DNA of 64,000 nt from Triticum aestivum (lineage: Eukaryota; Streptophyta; Magnoliopsida; Poales; Poaceae): the NCBI RefSeq assembly GCF_018294505.1, contig NC_057795.1, forward strand, positions 521,611,184 through 521,675,183, written 5' to 3'. A program made the translations under genes and the position numbers. Below are positions 12,798 to 24,387 of the stretch, piece after piece. The notes under the pieces were generated by a model, which saw only the letters and a program-made list of their open reading frames with translations, made no database searches and was not told where the DNA came from. Every line of letters begins with the position of its first letter. The stretch's first letter is position 1.

Positions 12798-14815
12798 ACT
12801 CCCCCAAGCTTAAACCCTTGCTTGTCCTCAAGCAATTCAGTTGACAAACTGAAAGAGAAAAAGAAAAACTTGTACAAACTCTGTTTGCTCTTTTTGTTGT
12901 AAACATGAAAAGCCAGCATTCAAGTTTCAGCAATTATTATGAACTAACCATACTCACAATAACACGTAGGTCTCACAATTACTCATATCAATAGCATAAT
13001 CAGCTAGCGAGCCATAATAACAAAACTCGGATGACAACACTTTCTCAAAATAATCATAACATGATATAACAAAATGGTATCTCGCTAGCCCTTTCTGAGA
13101 CCGCAAAACATAAATGCAAAGCACCTTTAAAGATCAAGGACCGACTAAACATTGTAATTCATGGTAAAAGAGATACAGTCAAGTCATACCCAAAATAAAC
13201 CAATTATAATGAATGCAAACGACAACGTGCTCTCCAGCGGGTGCTTTTTAATAAGAAGGGTGATGATTCAACATAAAAGTAAATAGATAGGCCCTTCGTA
13301 GAGGGAAGCAGGGATTTATAGAGGTGCCAGAGTTCGATTTTGAAATAGAGATAAATTATATTTTGAGCGGCATACTTTCACTGTCAATGCAACAACTATG
13401 AGATGGCTGTATCTTCCATACTACATGCATTATAGGAAGTTCCCAAACAGAATGGTAAAGGTTTATACTCCCCCTCCTCCACAAGCATCAATCCATGGCT
13501 TGCTCGAAACAACGAGTGCCTCCAACATTCAACGGGTCCCAGGGGGAGTTTTGTTTAATTATTTTGATTTGCTTTGATCTTTTTGGATCATGGGACTGGG
13601 CATCCCGGTTACCGGCCCTTTCTCGTGAATGAGGAGCGGAGTCCACTCCTCTTGAGAATAACCCACCTAGCATGGAAGATAAAGGCAACCCTAGTTGCAC
13701 ATGAGCTGCTCGAGCATATAAAACATAATTTTTATTTGAAGGTTTGGAGTTTGGCACATACAAATTTACTTGGAACGACAGATAGATACCGCATATAGGA
13801 AGATATAGTGGACTATTATGGAACAACTTTGGGGTTTAAGGAGTTTGGATGCACAAGCAGTATTCCCGCTTAGTGCAGGTGAAGGCTAGCAAAATATTGG
13901 GAAGCGACCAACTAAGAGAGCGACAACAGTCGTAAACATGCATTAAAATTAATTTACACCGAATACAAGCATGAGTAGGATATAATCCACCATGAACATA
14001 AATATCATGAAGGCTATGTTGATTTGATTCAACTACATGCGTGAACATGTGTCAAGTCGAGTCACTCAATTCATTTAAAGGAGGATACCATCCCATCATA
14101 CCATATCATAATCATTCTAATAGCATGTCGACATGCAAGGTAAACCATTATAACTCATAGCTAATCAAGTATGGCACAAGCAACTATAATCTCTAAATGT
14201 CATTGCAAATATGTTTACTTCATAATAGCTGAATCAGGAACGATGAATCATCATATTTACAAAAACAAGAGAGGTCGAGTTCATACCAGCTTTTCTCATC
14301 CCAATAAGTCCATCATATATCATCATTATTGCCTTTCACTCGCACGACCGAACGGTGTGTATAATAATAAGAGTGCACGTGCATTGGACTAAGCTGGAAT
14401 CTGCAAGCATTCATTTCAAGAGAGAAGACAAGTAATATGGGCTCTAAGTTAGATAAACAATAATGCATATAAGAGCCACTAAGCATTTTCAATATAGTCT
14501 TCTCGACCCCCAAAGAAAGGAAAAGAAATAAAAAACTATTTACACGGGAAAGCTCCCAACAAGCAAAAGAAGAACGGGAAATATTTTTGCGTTTTCTTTT
14601 TAATTCTACTACAAGCAAGGAAAGTAGACTAACTAATTTTTTTGTTTTTTCTTAAGGTTTATCAAACACACAAGAAGAAAGAAAATAAACTAGCATGGAC
14701 ATTACAGTGAAAGAGTATGAGCACCGACATCTAGCAATGAGAGTGTGTGAACATAAATGTAATGTCGGTGGGAAATACGTACTCCCCCAAGCTTAGGCTT
14801 TTGTCCTAAGTTGGT
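12798..14815 (-). other. 3' non-coding interior of S with polypurine tract
   Basis: The purine tract abuts the LTR (12798-12812; minus strand AAGCTTGGGGGAGT). The rest, about 2 kb, holds no gene I recognise. A second copy of the tract motif lies at 14781-14794, next to the end of the ORF1-like gene. The stretch near 13285-13320 matches, in reverse complement, M at about 30625-30665, which supports kinship of S and M. Confidence 0.6.
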
Positions 14816-15841
14816 CTATTGCCAGAGATGGCTTGGTGGATATCCGTATGTGTAGCTGGGGTCATACTGTGATGCAGCGGCTATTGCCTCCTGAGCTGCA
14901 GCGTGGCGTCGAGCAGCCTCCTCTCTCCTCTCGTACTCATCTGCCTCCTCTCTGGTAATAATATATCTCCCTTTTGTCTGAAAATCAAAGAAGGCAGGAG
15001 CAGGAAGAGAAATATGGACTACATGCCGTTTGTTAAAGATTAGTCGATACTGAAAAGGTGGTCCAGTCCTCTCAATGAACTGGTGAGAAAACATAGAATC
15101 AAGATCTAAATAAGAAGGGGCTAACTCCATATCACCCCGACGAATGTCTACATCAAGAAAATTAGCTAAGCGGGTTGCATAAATTCCACCAAAGAAATAT
15201 CCATTACGTCTATTAAGATGCAACCTACGAGCTACAATGGCTCCCATATGATAAGCTTGGTCCCCTAACATAGCGCTTCTGAGAATGCTGAGATCAGGGG
15301 AACACATGTGACATGCTTCATCCTTAGCATTTATGCATCTACCAATGAAGAGAGCAAAATAATGTATAGCAGGAAAGTGAATGCTCCCTATAGTGGCTTG
15401 TGTTATATCTCTAGATTCCCTCACAGTTATTCTAGCAAGAAAGTCTCTATATTCGGATTTAGGGGGATCCCTAACATTACCCCAAGATGGAAGTTTGCAA
15501 GCAGAAGTAAAATCCTCTAATTCCATGGTATAAGATTTATCATAAAGGTCAAACATGACTAAAGGAGAATTACGCGAAGATGAAAACTCAAACCTCCTCA
15601 CAAATGAACTTGTGAGATCATGATACTGGGGGCATTTGTCAGCTTCAAAGTCCTCAAGACTGGCGTTACTCAAATATGCACTAAATTCTTCTTTGATTCC
15701 CACTTGATTCATAAAATTTTCCGAAGGCCATTCACAGGGCCTCACAAGAGCGTCTCTTGGTGGTTCCTCGTCAGCATCACGCATTGCAAGTCTGGGACCT
15801 TGCTTCCATGAAGAACCACCTTGGAACATCTTCCTAAACAT
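14816..15841 (-). CDS. Athila ORF1-like protein of S (341 codons, intact frame)
   Basis: An uninterrupted frame from ATG 15841 to a stop at 14816, the only long undamaged ORF in S. It has the look of the Athila ORF1 family (plant retrotransposon ORF-1): a globular region beginning KCPQYHDLTSSFVRRFEF around residue 80, and a stretch HFPAIHYFALFIGRCIN near residue 170. The C-terminal 50 residues are charged and Ala-rich (REEADEYERREEAARRH), probably helical or coiled coil. There is no signal peptide and no convincing membrane segment, so an envelope role is not supported. It lies between protease and 3' LTR in the sense orientation. The cellular role is unknown; family assignment is from memory. 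Confidence 0.65.
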   Translation of the reverse strand: MFRKMFQGGSSWKQGPRLAMRDADEEPPRDALVRPCEWPSENFMNQVGIKEEFSAYLSNASLEDFEADKCPQYHDLTSSFVRRFEFSSSRNSPLVMFDLYDKSYTMELEDFTSACKLPSWGNVRDPPKSEYRDFLARITVRESRDITQATIGSIHFPAIHYFALFIGRCINAKDEACHMCSPDLSILRSAMLGDQAYHMGAIVARRLHLNRRNGYFFGGIYATRLANFLDVDIRRGDMELAPSYLDLDSMFSHQFIERTGPPFQYRLIFNKRHVVHISLPAPAFFDFQTKGRYIITREEADEYERREEAARRHAAAQEAIAAASQYDPSYTYGYPPSHLWQ

Positions 15842-16631
15842 ATTGTTTTCTCTGAAAAAATAATTCTAAAATTTTTAGTAACTTCAAATAAAATTGAACC
15901 AACTTCAATAAAATTGATAGCAACAACTCCTGCGAGTGCCTAGAGCCTATATAAAGCATTAGAACTACTTGGAACCAAATAAATTTGACATGCAAGCTCA
16001 AGAACATGGTCACCTATGCAGCACAAATTTGCAATGAATAAAGCACTATAACAAAAACTAATTGTACCAATGGAGGAGTCACATACCAAGGAACAATCTC
16101 CCCAAGCAGTTTTGCGAGAGGTGCTTTAAGCAAGGAGATCGAAAATCACATCAACGGGGGCTGGAACTCGTGCTTGAGTTGGTTTTTTGGGTTTGTGTGA
16201 GACAGAGGAAGAAGATGGGTGCAGGAATAAGTGGAGGAGGGCCACCATGGGCCCACGAGGTAGGGGGCGTGCCCAGGGGGGTAGGGCGCGCCCTCCACCC
16301 TCATGGCCAGGTGGCAGCTCCCCCCGCGGTGATTTTTGCACAGTAAATTCTCAAATATTCCCGAAAAATCATATTAAATTGGCATGGCATTCTGAGGACT
16401 TTTATTTTCAGGATATTTTTATATTGCACGGATAAATCAGGAAACAGACAGAAAAATACTATTTTACTTTATTTCTACTAAGTAACAGAAAATATAAAGA
16501 GGGTACAGAAGGTTGTGCTTCTAGTTTCATCCATCTCATGCTCATCAAAAAGAATCCACTAACAAGGTTGATCAAGTCCTGTTAACAAACTCATTCCGAT
16601 AATCATGGAACCAGAGAAATTTCGAATAACA
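15842..16631 (-). other. Non-coding spacer of S with an LTR-like block
   Basis: The place where RT, RNase H and integrase would be expected holds no coding sequence. Around 16190-16440 it looks like the middle of an LTR: a GC-rich hairpin (16252-16306) followed by an AT-rich tail ending in a short run like CAGGAAACAGACAG. It is similar in layout but not identical to the LTRs of S. It could be a remnant of another LTR or a captured transcript end. Confidence 0.45.
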
Positions 16632-17462
16632 CTATGTTACCTCAACGGGGATATGGACATCCCTAATAATAAGTATATCATATTTCTTCTTGACAGTAGG
16701 AGGGGAAATTCAAAACCTCCAAATATAATCGATGGAATTCTTCCAATAGAGTTGATACTATAAACTTGAGGTTGTTTCCTCGGAAAGTGTACCGTATGCT
16801 CATTACCATTAATATGAAAAGTGACATTGCCTTTGTTGCAATCAATAACAGCCCCTGTAGTATTAAGGAAAGGTCTTCCAAGAATAATAGACATACTATC
16901 ATCCTCGGGAATATCAAGAATAACAAAGTCCGTTAGAATAGTAACGTTTGCAACCACAACAGGCACATCCTCACAAATACCGACAGGTATAGCAGTTGAT
17001 TTATCAGCCATTTGCAAAGATATTTTAGTAGGTGTCAACTTATTCAAGTCAAGTCTACGATATAAAGAGAGAGGCATAACACTAACACCAGCTCCAAGAT
17101 CACATAAAGCAGTTTTAACATAATTTCTTTTAATGGAGCATGGTATAGTAGGTACTCCTGGATCTCCAAGTTTCTTTGGTGTTCCACCCTTAAAAGTATA
17201 ATTAGCAAGCATGGTGGAAATTTCACCTTCTGGTATCTTTCTTTTATTTGTAACAATATCTTTCATATATTTAGCATAAGGATTTGTTTTGAGCACATTA
17301 GTTAATCGCAGACGCAAAAAGATAGGTCTAATCATTTCAGCAAAGCGCTCAAAATCCTCATCATGCTTTTTCTTGGATGGTTTGGGAGGAAAAGGCATGG
17401 GTTTCTGAACCCATGGTTGTCTTTCTTTAGCATGTTTCCTAGCAACGAATTTCTTTTATCAT
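16632..17462 (-). pseudogene. Aspartic protease region of S gag-pro
   Basis: The main frame (16637-17398) encodes the retropepsin-type protease of Athila elements. The active-site phrase is CDLGAGVSVMPLS, with the DLG typical of Athila instead of DTG or DSG, followed downstream by the conserved ILGRPFL flap-region phrase. The frame is joined to gag by a frameshift near 17456-17465. After GGFEFP another 1-nt shift occurs, and the original frame ends with HIPVEVT and a TAG at 16632-16634. It would cut the Gag polyprotein during particle maturation. No RT follows. Confidence 0.75.
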
Positions 17463-17466
17463 AATG

Positions 17467-19451
17467 TTAGTTCTTTGATTGTGGGTTATCAAGATCAATA
17501 GCAGGTTCAACTTCTACATCATTATCACTACTAGGTTGAGCATCATCATGAACATCATCATTAACATTATAACTAGGTTCATGTTCATTACCAGATTGTG
17601 TTTCAGCATCAGACATGGAAATATCATTTGGATTCTCAGGTGGTTCAGCAATAGGTTCACTAGAAGTTTGCACAATTCTATCATTTTTCTTCTTCTTCCT
17701 CTTAGAAGAACTAGGCATATCAATATTATTTCTCTGAGAATCTTGCTCGATTCTCTTAGGGTGGCCTTCAGGATACAAAGGTTCTTGAGTCATTCTACCA
17801 GTTCTAGTAGCCACTCTAACAGCATAATCATCTTTCTTACTATTCATTTCATTAAGCACTTCTTTCTGAGCTTTAAGTACTTGTTCTACTTGAGTGGTAA
17901 CCATAGAAGCATGTTTGCTAACAAGTTTAAGTTCACCTCTAATATTAGCCATATAATCACTCAAACGTTTAATCATAAAGGTATTCTATTTTAATTGTCT
18001 ACCAAAATAAGCATTAAAGTCATCTTGCTTAAACATAAAGTCATCAAACTCATCCAAGAACTAACTAGCAATTTTAGTAGGAGGGACTTCAGTTTTATCA
18101 TATCTATAGAGAGAATTTACCTTTACTACCAGTGTCGGGATCTCGGGAGGTTCTTCAGTAAATAAGTAATTGAGATCATATACTTCTTCAATAGGCGGTG
18201 AATTAAGACCATGTATTTCTTCAATAGGTGGTAAATTCTTAACATCTTCAGCTTTAATACCTTTTTCTTTCATACATTTCTTTGCCTCTTGCATATCTTC
18301 AGGACTAAGAAATAGAACACCTCTCTTCTTCGGAGTTGGTTTAGGAATAGGCTCAGTAATTGGCTCAGGAGCTGGCTCGGGAGTTGGCTCAGGAGGTGCC
18401 CAATTATTTTCATTTATCAACATATTATTCAATAGAATTTTAGCTTCATCCGGTGTTCTTTCCCTGAAAAGAGAACCAGCACAACTATCCAGGTAATCTC
18501 TGGAAGCATCAGTTAGTCCATTATAAAAGATATCAAGTATTTCAGGTTTCTTAAGAGGATGATCAGGCAAAGCATTAAGTAACTTGAGAAGCCTCCCCCA
18601 AGCTTGTGGGAGACTCTCTTCTTCAATTTGCACAAAATTATATATATCCTTCAAAGCAGCTTGTTTCTTATGAGCAGGGAAATATTTAGCAGAGAAGTAA
18701 TAAACCATATCCTGGGGACTTTGCACATAACCAGGATCAAGAGAATTAAACCATATCTTAGCATCACCCTTTAATGAGAATGGAAATATTTTGAGTAAAT
18801 AAAGGTAGCGCGATCTCTCATTATTAGTAAACAGGGCAGCTATATCATCTAACTTACGAAGATGTGCCACAACAGTTTCAGATTCATAGCCATAAAAAGG
18901 ATCAGATTCAACCAAAGTAATTATATCTAGATTAACAGAAAAATCATAATAATCCTGATCAGGAGCACAGATACGTGAAGTAGCAAAAGCAGGGTCGGGT
19001 CTCATCCTACCTCTAAAAGATTCTTTATTCCATTTAACTAGCAACCTATTACGTTTAAGACTATCTTGGCAAGCAAGAATAGCTTCAGTAGATTCAGCAT
19101 TAAAAAGGTAACCCTCAGGAATAGCAGGCCTATTTTCATCATCACTAACATCATCGTGTTCAGTTTCAATAATTTTCTTTCTCTAGACTTAGAAATTTGT
19201 TCATCTAGAAATTCACCAAGAGGCACAGTAGTATCAAGCATAGAAATAGTTTCATCATAAGTATCATGCATAGCAGAAGTGGCATCATAAATAACATGCA
19301 ACATATTGGAACGAATAGCAGAAGTAGGTTTAGGTGTCGCTAGCTTGTTTATAACAGAAGGTGAATCAAGTGCAGTGCTAGATGGCAGTTCCTTACCTCC
19401 CCTCATAGTCGAGGGATAAATAGTTGTCTTAGCGTCTTTTAAGTTCTTCAT
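17467..19451 (-). pseudogene. Gag of S (Retrotrans_gag type), broken
   Basis: Three collinear pieces encode one Gag. The N-terminus starts at ATG 19451 (MKNLKDAKTT). A 1-nt shift in an A-rich run near 19175 leads into the capsid-like core (18061-19044 and upstream), with FPFSLKGDAKIWFNSL and YFSAKYFPAHKKQAALKDI, the classic Retrotrans_gag signature of assembly. The frame then meets amber stops at 18061-18063 and 17986-17988 and continues to 17467 with a basic segment (KRKKKK) and an acidic tail. Both stops look like Gln codons changed by C-to-T. A repeat of PEP-type dipeptides (PEPTPEPAPEP) lies in the linker. Gag would form cytoplasmic virus-like particles; this copy cannot. Confidence 0.8.
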
Positions 19452-19500
19452 AGTGTCCAGCTGATATAAATACCAAGTGACTCAAATAATAGAGCTATGC

Positions 19501-19518
19501 TCCCCGGCAACGGCGCCA
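19501..19518 (-). other. Primer-binding site of S (tRNA-Asp)
   Basis: The minus strand reads TGGCGCCGTTGCCGGGGA, an 18-nt complement of the 3' end of plant tRNA-Asp(GUC), with 11 nt between it and the 5' LTR. It sets the direction of the element. Confidence 0.9.
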
Positions 19519-19529
19519 GAAAAGGGTCT

Positions 19530-20951
19530 TGATAACCCACAAGTATAGGGGATCGCATCAGTTTTCGAGGGTAGAGTATTCAACCCAAATTTGTTGATTC
19601 GACACAAGGGGAGCCAAAGAATATTCTCAAGTATTAGTTGCTGAGTTGTCAAATTCAACCACACCTGGAAACTTAGTATCTGCAGCAAGGTGTTTAGTAG
19701 CAAAGTAATATGATAGTGGTGGTAACGGTAACAAAAGTAAAGACAGCAAAAGTAATGTTTTGGTATTTTGTAGTGATTGTAACAGTAGTAACGGAAAAGT
19801 AAATAAGCGTAAACCAGTATATGGAAAACTCGTAGGCACCGGATCAATGATGGATAATTATGCCGGATGTGGTTCACCATGTAACAGTCATAACATAGCG
19901 TGACACAGAACTAGCTCCAGTTCATCAATGTAATGTAGGCATGTATTCCGAACATAGTCATACGTGCTTATGGAAAAGAACTTGCATGACATCTTTTGTC
20001 CTACCTGCCCGTGGCAGCGGGGTCCTATTGGAAACTAAGGGATATTAAGGCCTCCTTTTAATAGAGAACTGGAACAAAGCATTAGCACATAGTGAATACA
20101 TGAACTCCTCAAACTATGGTCATCACCGGGAGTGGTCCCGATTATTGTCACTTCGGGGTTGCCGGATCATAACACATAGTAGGTGACTATAGACTTGCAA
20201 GATAGGATCAAGAACACACATATATTCATGAAAACATAATAGGTTCAGATCTGAAATCATGGCACTCGGGCCCTAGTGACAAGCATTAAGCATAGCAAAG
20301 TCATAGCAACATCAATCTCAGAACATAGTGGATACTAGGGATCAAACCCTAACAAAACTAACTCGATTACATGATAAATCTCATCCAACCCATCACCGTC
20401 CAGCAAGCCTACGATGGAATTACTCGCACACGGCGGTGAGCATCATGAAATTGGTGATGGAGGATGGTTGATGATGACGATGGCCATGAATCCCCCTCTC
20501 CGGAGCCCCGAACGGACTCCAGATCAGCCCTCCTGAGAGACATTAGGGCTTGGCGGCAGCTCCGTATCGTAAAATGCGATGATTTTTTCTCTCTGATTTT
20601 TCTCTCCCCGAAAGCCAATATATGGAGTTGGAGTTGGCGTTGGAGGGCATCCAAGGGGCCCACGAGGTAGGGGGGCGCGCCCAGGGGGGAGGGGCGCGCC
20701 CCCACCCTCGTGGACAGGGTGTGGGCCCCCTGGTCTTCATCTTTGGCGAGGATTTTTTATTATTTATTATAAGATATTCCGTGGAGTTTCAAGTCATTCC
20801 GAGAACTTTTGTTTTCTGCACGTAAAACAACATCATGGCAATTCTGCTGAAAACAACGTCAATCCGGGTTAGTTTCATTCAAATCATACAAGTTAGAGTC
20901 CAAAATAAGGGCAAAAGTGTTTGGAAAAGTAGATACGACGGAGACGTATCA
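19530..20951 (-). repeat. 5' LTR of S (1422 bp)
   Basis: Runs TGATAACCCACAAG to GACGTATCA on the plus strand and is the sister of 11417-12797. It has the GC-rich hairpin at 20660-20713. The 41 bp missing from the sister near 12033 are present here around 20148-20188. Confidence 0.9.
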
Positions 20952-20956
20952 ATGCC
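20952..20956. repeat. Right target-site duplication of S (ATGCC)
   Basis: Pairs with ACGCC at 11412-11416. H1 sequence resumes here and matches the reverse complement of 25390-25410 in H2. Confidence 0.75.
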
Positions 20957-21079
20957 CACGTCCAATCAGTCACCACACATCGACCAAGGCCGCAGGCTTC
21001 GGGGGCCCGCGGCACTTCGCACTTACCCCTTGGCTTCGCTGCTAAGCCAAGTCCGAGCGCGCCTTGGGCCAGGGGCTAC
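20957..21079 (+). other. End of the H1 interior with polypurine tract
   Basis: Homologous (reverse complement) to 25283-25400 of H2. It ends in GGGCCAGGGGCTAC directly before the LTR start TGTCGGCG, a good plus-strand purine tract. Confidence 0.7.
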
Positions 21080-21819
21080 TGTCGGCGTTCTAGGAACGGG
21101 GGTCTCCAGACTTGCCTGCCTACGGCCCGTGGCGTGGCTCCACCAGCGGCCCAGTTCGGCCCGTCTTCATCAACCAAACATCCAAGACCTTCGCGAGGGG
21201 CCAAGCCTCGCGGGGCGGACGACACGAGACCTCCTCAGGAGCGGCCTCATCAGGCAGGGTCGCGAGGGAGGAGGAGAGATCAAGGCAAGGGGTACCTCAT
21301 GAGGTTCCCGTGATGCAAGCCATGACGGCCAAGACCAGGCGGGCGCCAGCGCGCGTAGTGTACTCGTTTCCCCTTTGGTGCTAAGGGGACAAGCGTAGGT
21401 GCGGAGTACCAATGCATCAGGCAAAGGTTTCCATATCGGTGCAACAAGACCAAGACTAGCAGGACGGCAAGACGAAGGTCATTGTGGAGCCCAAGATGGC
21501 GTCATCACCAGAGTCTTTGACAGGCGAATACCACCTTTAGTCAGGATAGCTTGTACTAGCTATCCCATTTCAAAATGGCCGTTGGTGGATCCCTTCCCGC
21601 TCAATATTTGGGAAGAGGACCATGGCCTCTATAAATAGGACTAGACACCACCATAGAAGGGGACACGCAGAAACTAACCCATGGATCCATTCGGACTAGA
21701 ACCACCGACCTAACACAAGAACACCTCGTCTTAGGTGGCTGTTCTTCCCCTTGTACGGTTCATCATCAGCCCAAGAGGCAATCCACCACCACCACACTGG
21801 AGTAGGGTATTACACCACA
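21080..21819 (+). repeat. 3' LTR of H1, truncated at its right end
   Basis: Begins TGTCGGCGTTCTAGG and matches the reverse complement of 24551-25282. A TATA box, TATAAATA, is at 21630-21637. Similarity stops near 21819, where purine-rich CACTA-region DNA begins, so the U5 end is missing. Confidence 0.8.
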
Positions 21820-21960
21820 CTGAAGAAGAAGAGGAGGAGGAGGAGTTCTATTTTTTTCCTGTTTTATTTCTGTTTTAGATAATAGATATATTAGATATAT
21901 AGTTAGCTAGATTATATTATATTATATTAGATTAGTGTTAGTTTTAGTTAAATAACCTAA

Positions 21961-22203
21961 GGTCGGGGTGTCGTGGTCGAGGGTCGAGGGGTCGGGGTAT
22001 TGTGTCGAGTGTCAAGGGGTTGAGGTGTCCTGTCGAGGGTCAAGGGGTCAAGGGGTCGAGGATTTGCCACCCCGACCATGACACCCCGACCAGCTGACCC
22101 CGACACCCCGACCCATCGACCCTCGACCACGACACCCCGACCCCTCGACCCTTGATACAACACCCTGACACCCCGATCCCTCGACCCCCGACACGACACC
22201 CCA
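21961..22203. repeat. GTCGAGGG/GTCGGGGTG repeat block with inverted arms
   Basis: The left arm (21961-22064) is built from degenerate units GTCGAGGG, GTCAAGGGG and GTCGGGGTG. The right arm (22069-22203) is the same vocabulary inverted (CACCCCGACC, CCCTCGACC). A 27-bp stretch at 21961-21987 is perfectly repeated in reverse complement at 22116-22142. The block lies just upstream of an intron acceptor of the TNP-like gene. Confidence 0.75.
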
Positions 22204-22292
22204 AAATTTTTATTATGTTCATGATGATGATACATACTAATTTTTTTATTATGTTTATGTTGTACTAATTTTGTTTACTCTTTCTCATTGCA

Positions 22293-24387
22293 GGTGTTGA
22301 CATATGGTGGGCTTGGGTTGAGAGCGCTCCGATCCTCCTACCTCGGCGCGTGGGAGGGGTGTTGTTATTCCACCCCCACAAACTTCGGAGGGCGCTGGTA
22401 GACAACATGCACACACCCCCAGCACCTTCGGCGGGCGCTTCTTTTTCGGTCGGGAGAGGTCAGGGGAAGAAGAGGGGTAGAGGTGGACGGGGCGCTGGCA
22501 GTGGTAGGAAGGTTGTTCTGCCTTCCTCTCCGCCACCACCCGCTGAGTCTCCGGACCATCGGAGTGCTCCGTCTCAGGTGGACCCGTCTGACCTGGACCC
22601 GTGTCGGACTCTAGTCCATGAGCCTCGGGACAAAAATCCTCTGGTCGTCGAGCCACGGGTCGACGAGGCTCTGGGCGCTGAGCCTCGGTCCCAGTGACTT
22701 CCTCCCACGAGACTCGGGTCCCATAGTCTTCCTCCCAGGAGACTAGGGTCCCAGAGTCTTCGTCTCATGTGACTCCGAAGACTAGCGACCATGATGATGA
22801 TCTCGACGAGACCTTATCTAAGGATAGCTACAGCGAGAGCGAGCGGGTTGAGGAGCGCAAGAGGGTCTACCAGCATGGTAGTACTAAGCTACCGTCTGGG
22901 CCAGTGAACCGCGACTAGAGGTGGTTGATTCAGCCTAACGGGGACAAGTAAGTGCATTAATTTACTCTTTTTCAACCTTTTGCCTTCATGTTTGTTCAAA
23001 TTAATATCTAATGTGTTGGCCTTGTCATACTGCAGGGGTTGAGTACACACAGATAAGGTCCGCAGGCCCAACCAGGTCCTTGGTACTCTAGTCTAGCACC
23101 ACTTCCCGGGGTGGGTCACGTTGCCTGGTGAGGGTGAGATTCGACAGCTAGCACTCACCTGGGAGCTGTACCAGGCTTCCCCGGCCCTGCCAGGGGAGAT
23201 GGTCGACAGTGTTGTGTGTGAGACAGCGGCCGACATTGTGAGATAGTGGTTTTGGGTAAGTTCTCCTTTACAGAATTGAAAATCAACAGTTCCTTGTGAT
23301 TGTACTAGTGATCGGTGTTGTCTTGTTTGATTACAGACCTTCTACAGGTGTCTTGAGGAACACGAAGCAGAGGCGGCTATGGTCCTCGAAGCCGAGTGCA
23401 AGCGCCTACTTCATAACACATGTCACGAGGCTCGGGTCTAGGATGTCCGAGACTACTACGCCTCGACTAACATCAGGAGGCGGAAGAAGAAGTGCCACCT
23501 CAAGTATCTGAGTAAGGAGAAGTACATGACGGTAATTACCTATTCTTAAGTCCTAGTACTAGTTTCCTTGATTTGATTCATAGGCGTCGCACTGAAATTT
23601 CTCTTTCTCTAACTTAGGTGCCCTCGAGATTGTGTGCAGATAAGATGGACTGTTAGGAGAGGTTGGTGGATGAGTGGTGCTCTCCCCAATGGCTAGGCAC
23701 CCACAACAAGGCCAGGGACAAGCGTGCCCAGATGAGAGGTCTGCCACACCATCAAGGGAGCTCCAACCTGTTTGAGTATGGGGATCACTGGGTATGTGGT
23801 TCGATTCATGCAATTTCATTCTTCATGCTAGCTTTAATTACTAGTTTACCCCCGTTCCTCTCTTTTAGGCAAAACACAACAAGAAGGAGGTGCCGCCACT
23901 ATACGACCTCTATGCCATGGCCCATAGTGCCCCGTTCAAGAAGGCCAACGCATTCTCGAAGGTTGATCTCAATCATCCAGAGAGCTTCATCAACATCTCC
24001 CCCCACAACAAGCTTGTGAGGTACAGAGACTGGGGGGGAGGAGATGAAAGGCGAGGACTTCAACCCAAGCCAGAGTCCTTTTGATCCTGAGCTCGTGATG
24101 CTATCTGGTGATGGGAGTAAACATGGCCACGTAGCAATTGGGGATGGCCTCATACATTGTCCTAGAAGTCTCTCGGAGATCAAGTAGCGGCAGATGAAGT
24201 ATCTTCCCAAGATGGGGCCTCAACCATGACCAGTGGATCTCGCTATCGAGGCTAGGGCCTAGGAGCTCGTGGCGGAGGCAACCAGGCAGGCAGACGAGAA
24301 GGTGAGGCACATGGAGGAGAGGACGGATAATATGTTCGAGGCGGAGAGGAACCGGAATGACGCGAGTCATAGGGCCCTATACGAGAT
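22293..24387 (+). pseudogene. TNP/Transposase_24-like CACTA protein pseudogene
   Basis: Exons inferred from GT...AG borders are 22293-22947, 23036-23255, 23337-23531, 23618-23791 and 23869-24387. The first holds a Pro/Ser-rich region. Exons 4 and 5 carry the phrases typical of the plant Ptta/En/Spm second protein: MRGLPHHQGSSN, LYDLYAMAHS, GDGSKHGH, and a charged C-terminal helix (ADEKVRHMEERTDNMFEAER). In CACTA elements this protein accompanies the TNPD transposase and is thought to bind element ends; that role is inferred. Stops occur in several exons (for example TAG at 22916-22918 and TAG after MDC in exon 4). A G run at 24032-24038 shifts the frame. The 3' end is lost at the H2 insertion. 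Confidence 0.7.

Larger units (their letters stand above)
11417..20951 (-). mobile_element. Element S: Athila-type Ty3/Gypsy retrotransposon without pol
   Basis: A minus-strand element with LTRs 11417-12797 (3') and 19530-20951 (5'), a tRNA-Asp primer-binding site and a purine tract. In sense order it encodes gag, an aspartic protease and an Athila ORF1-like protein. RT, RNase H and integrase are absent: only about 0.8 kb separates the protease from the last ORF. It is therefore non-autonomous. Its LTR start TGATACGTCTCC, its primer and parts of its 3' interior are shared with element M, so the two families are related. It resembles Triticeae families such as Sabrina or WHAM from memory; the family was not verified. 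Confidence 0.88.
10573..21819 (+). mobile_element. Element H1: Tat-type Ty3/Gypsy retrotransposon remnant, interrupted by S
   Basis: Only the 3' part is present: an antisense gene (10574-11249), the interior end (11250-11416 joined to 20957-21079) and a truncated 3' LTR (21080-21819). S is inserted between the two interior pieces with a TSD. After mentally removing S, the join matches the reverse complement of 25283-25440 in H2, which independently confirms the junction. L truncates the left side at 10573 and CACTA sequence truncates the LTR at 21819. The gag-pol part is not in the window. Confidence 0.75.
21820..24387 (+). mobile_element. CACTA (En/Spm-type) transposon fragment
   Basis: Identified by its spliced TNP-like pseudogene (22293-24387). 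No canonical CACTACAAGAA terminus is visible at the left junction (it reads CACTGAAGAAGAAG), so the left end is probably truncated or decayed. On the right the fragment is cut by the LTR of H2 at 24388. The first 470 bp are purine- and AT-rich and include a GTCGGGGTG-type inverted repeat. Confidence 0.65.

Noticed and set aside
14816..15841. Reading the S ORF as an envelope gene
   Set aside because: No signal peptide, transmembrane segment or cleavage motif is visible; Athila ORF1-like is the better fit.
17479..17994. 171-codon plus-strand frame
   Set aside because: Shadow on the opposite strand of the S gag tail, with low-complexity Ile/His composition.
21820..21834. Intact CACTA terminus at CACTGAAGAAG
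   Set aside because: It does not match the usual CACTACAAGAA-type end, and no matching inverted end or 3-bp TSD can be found in the window.
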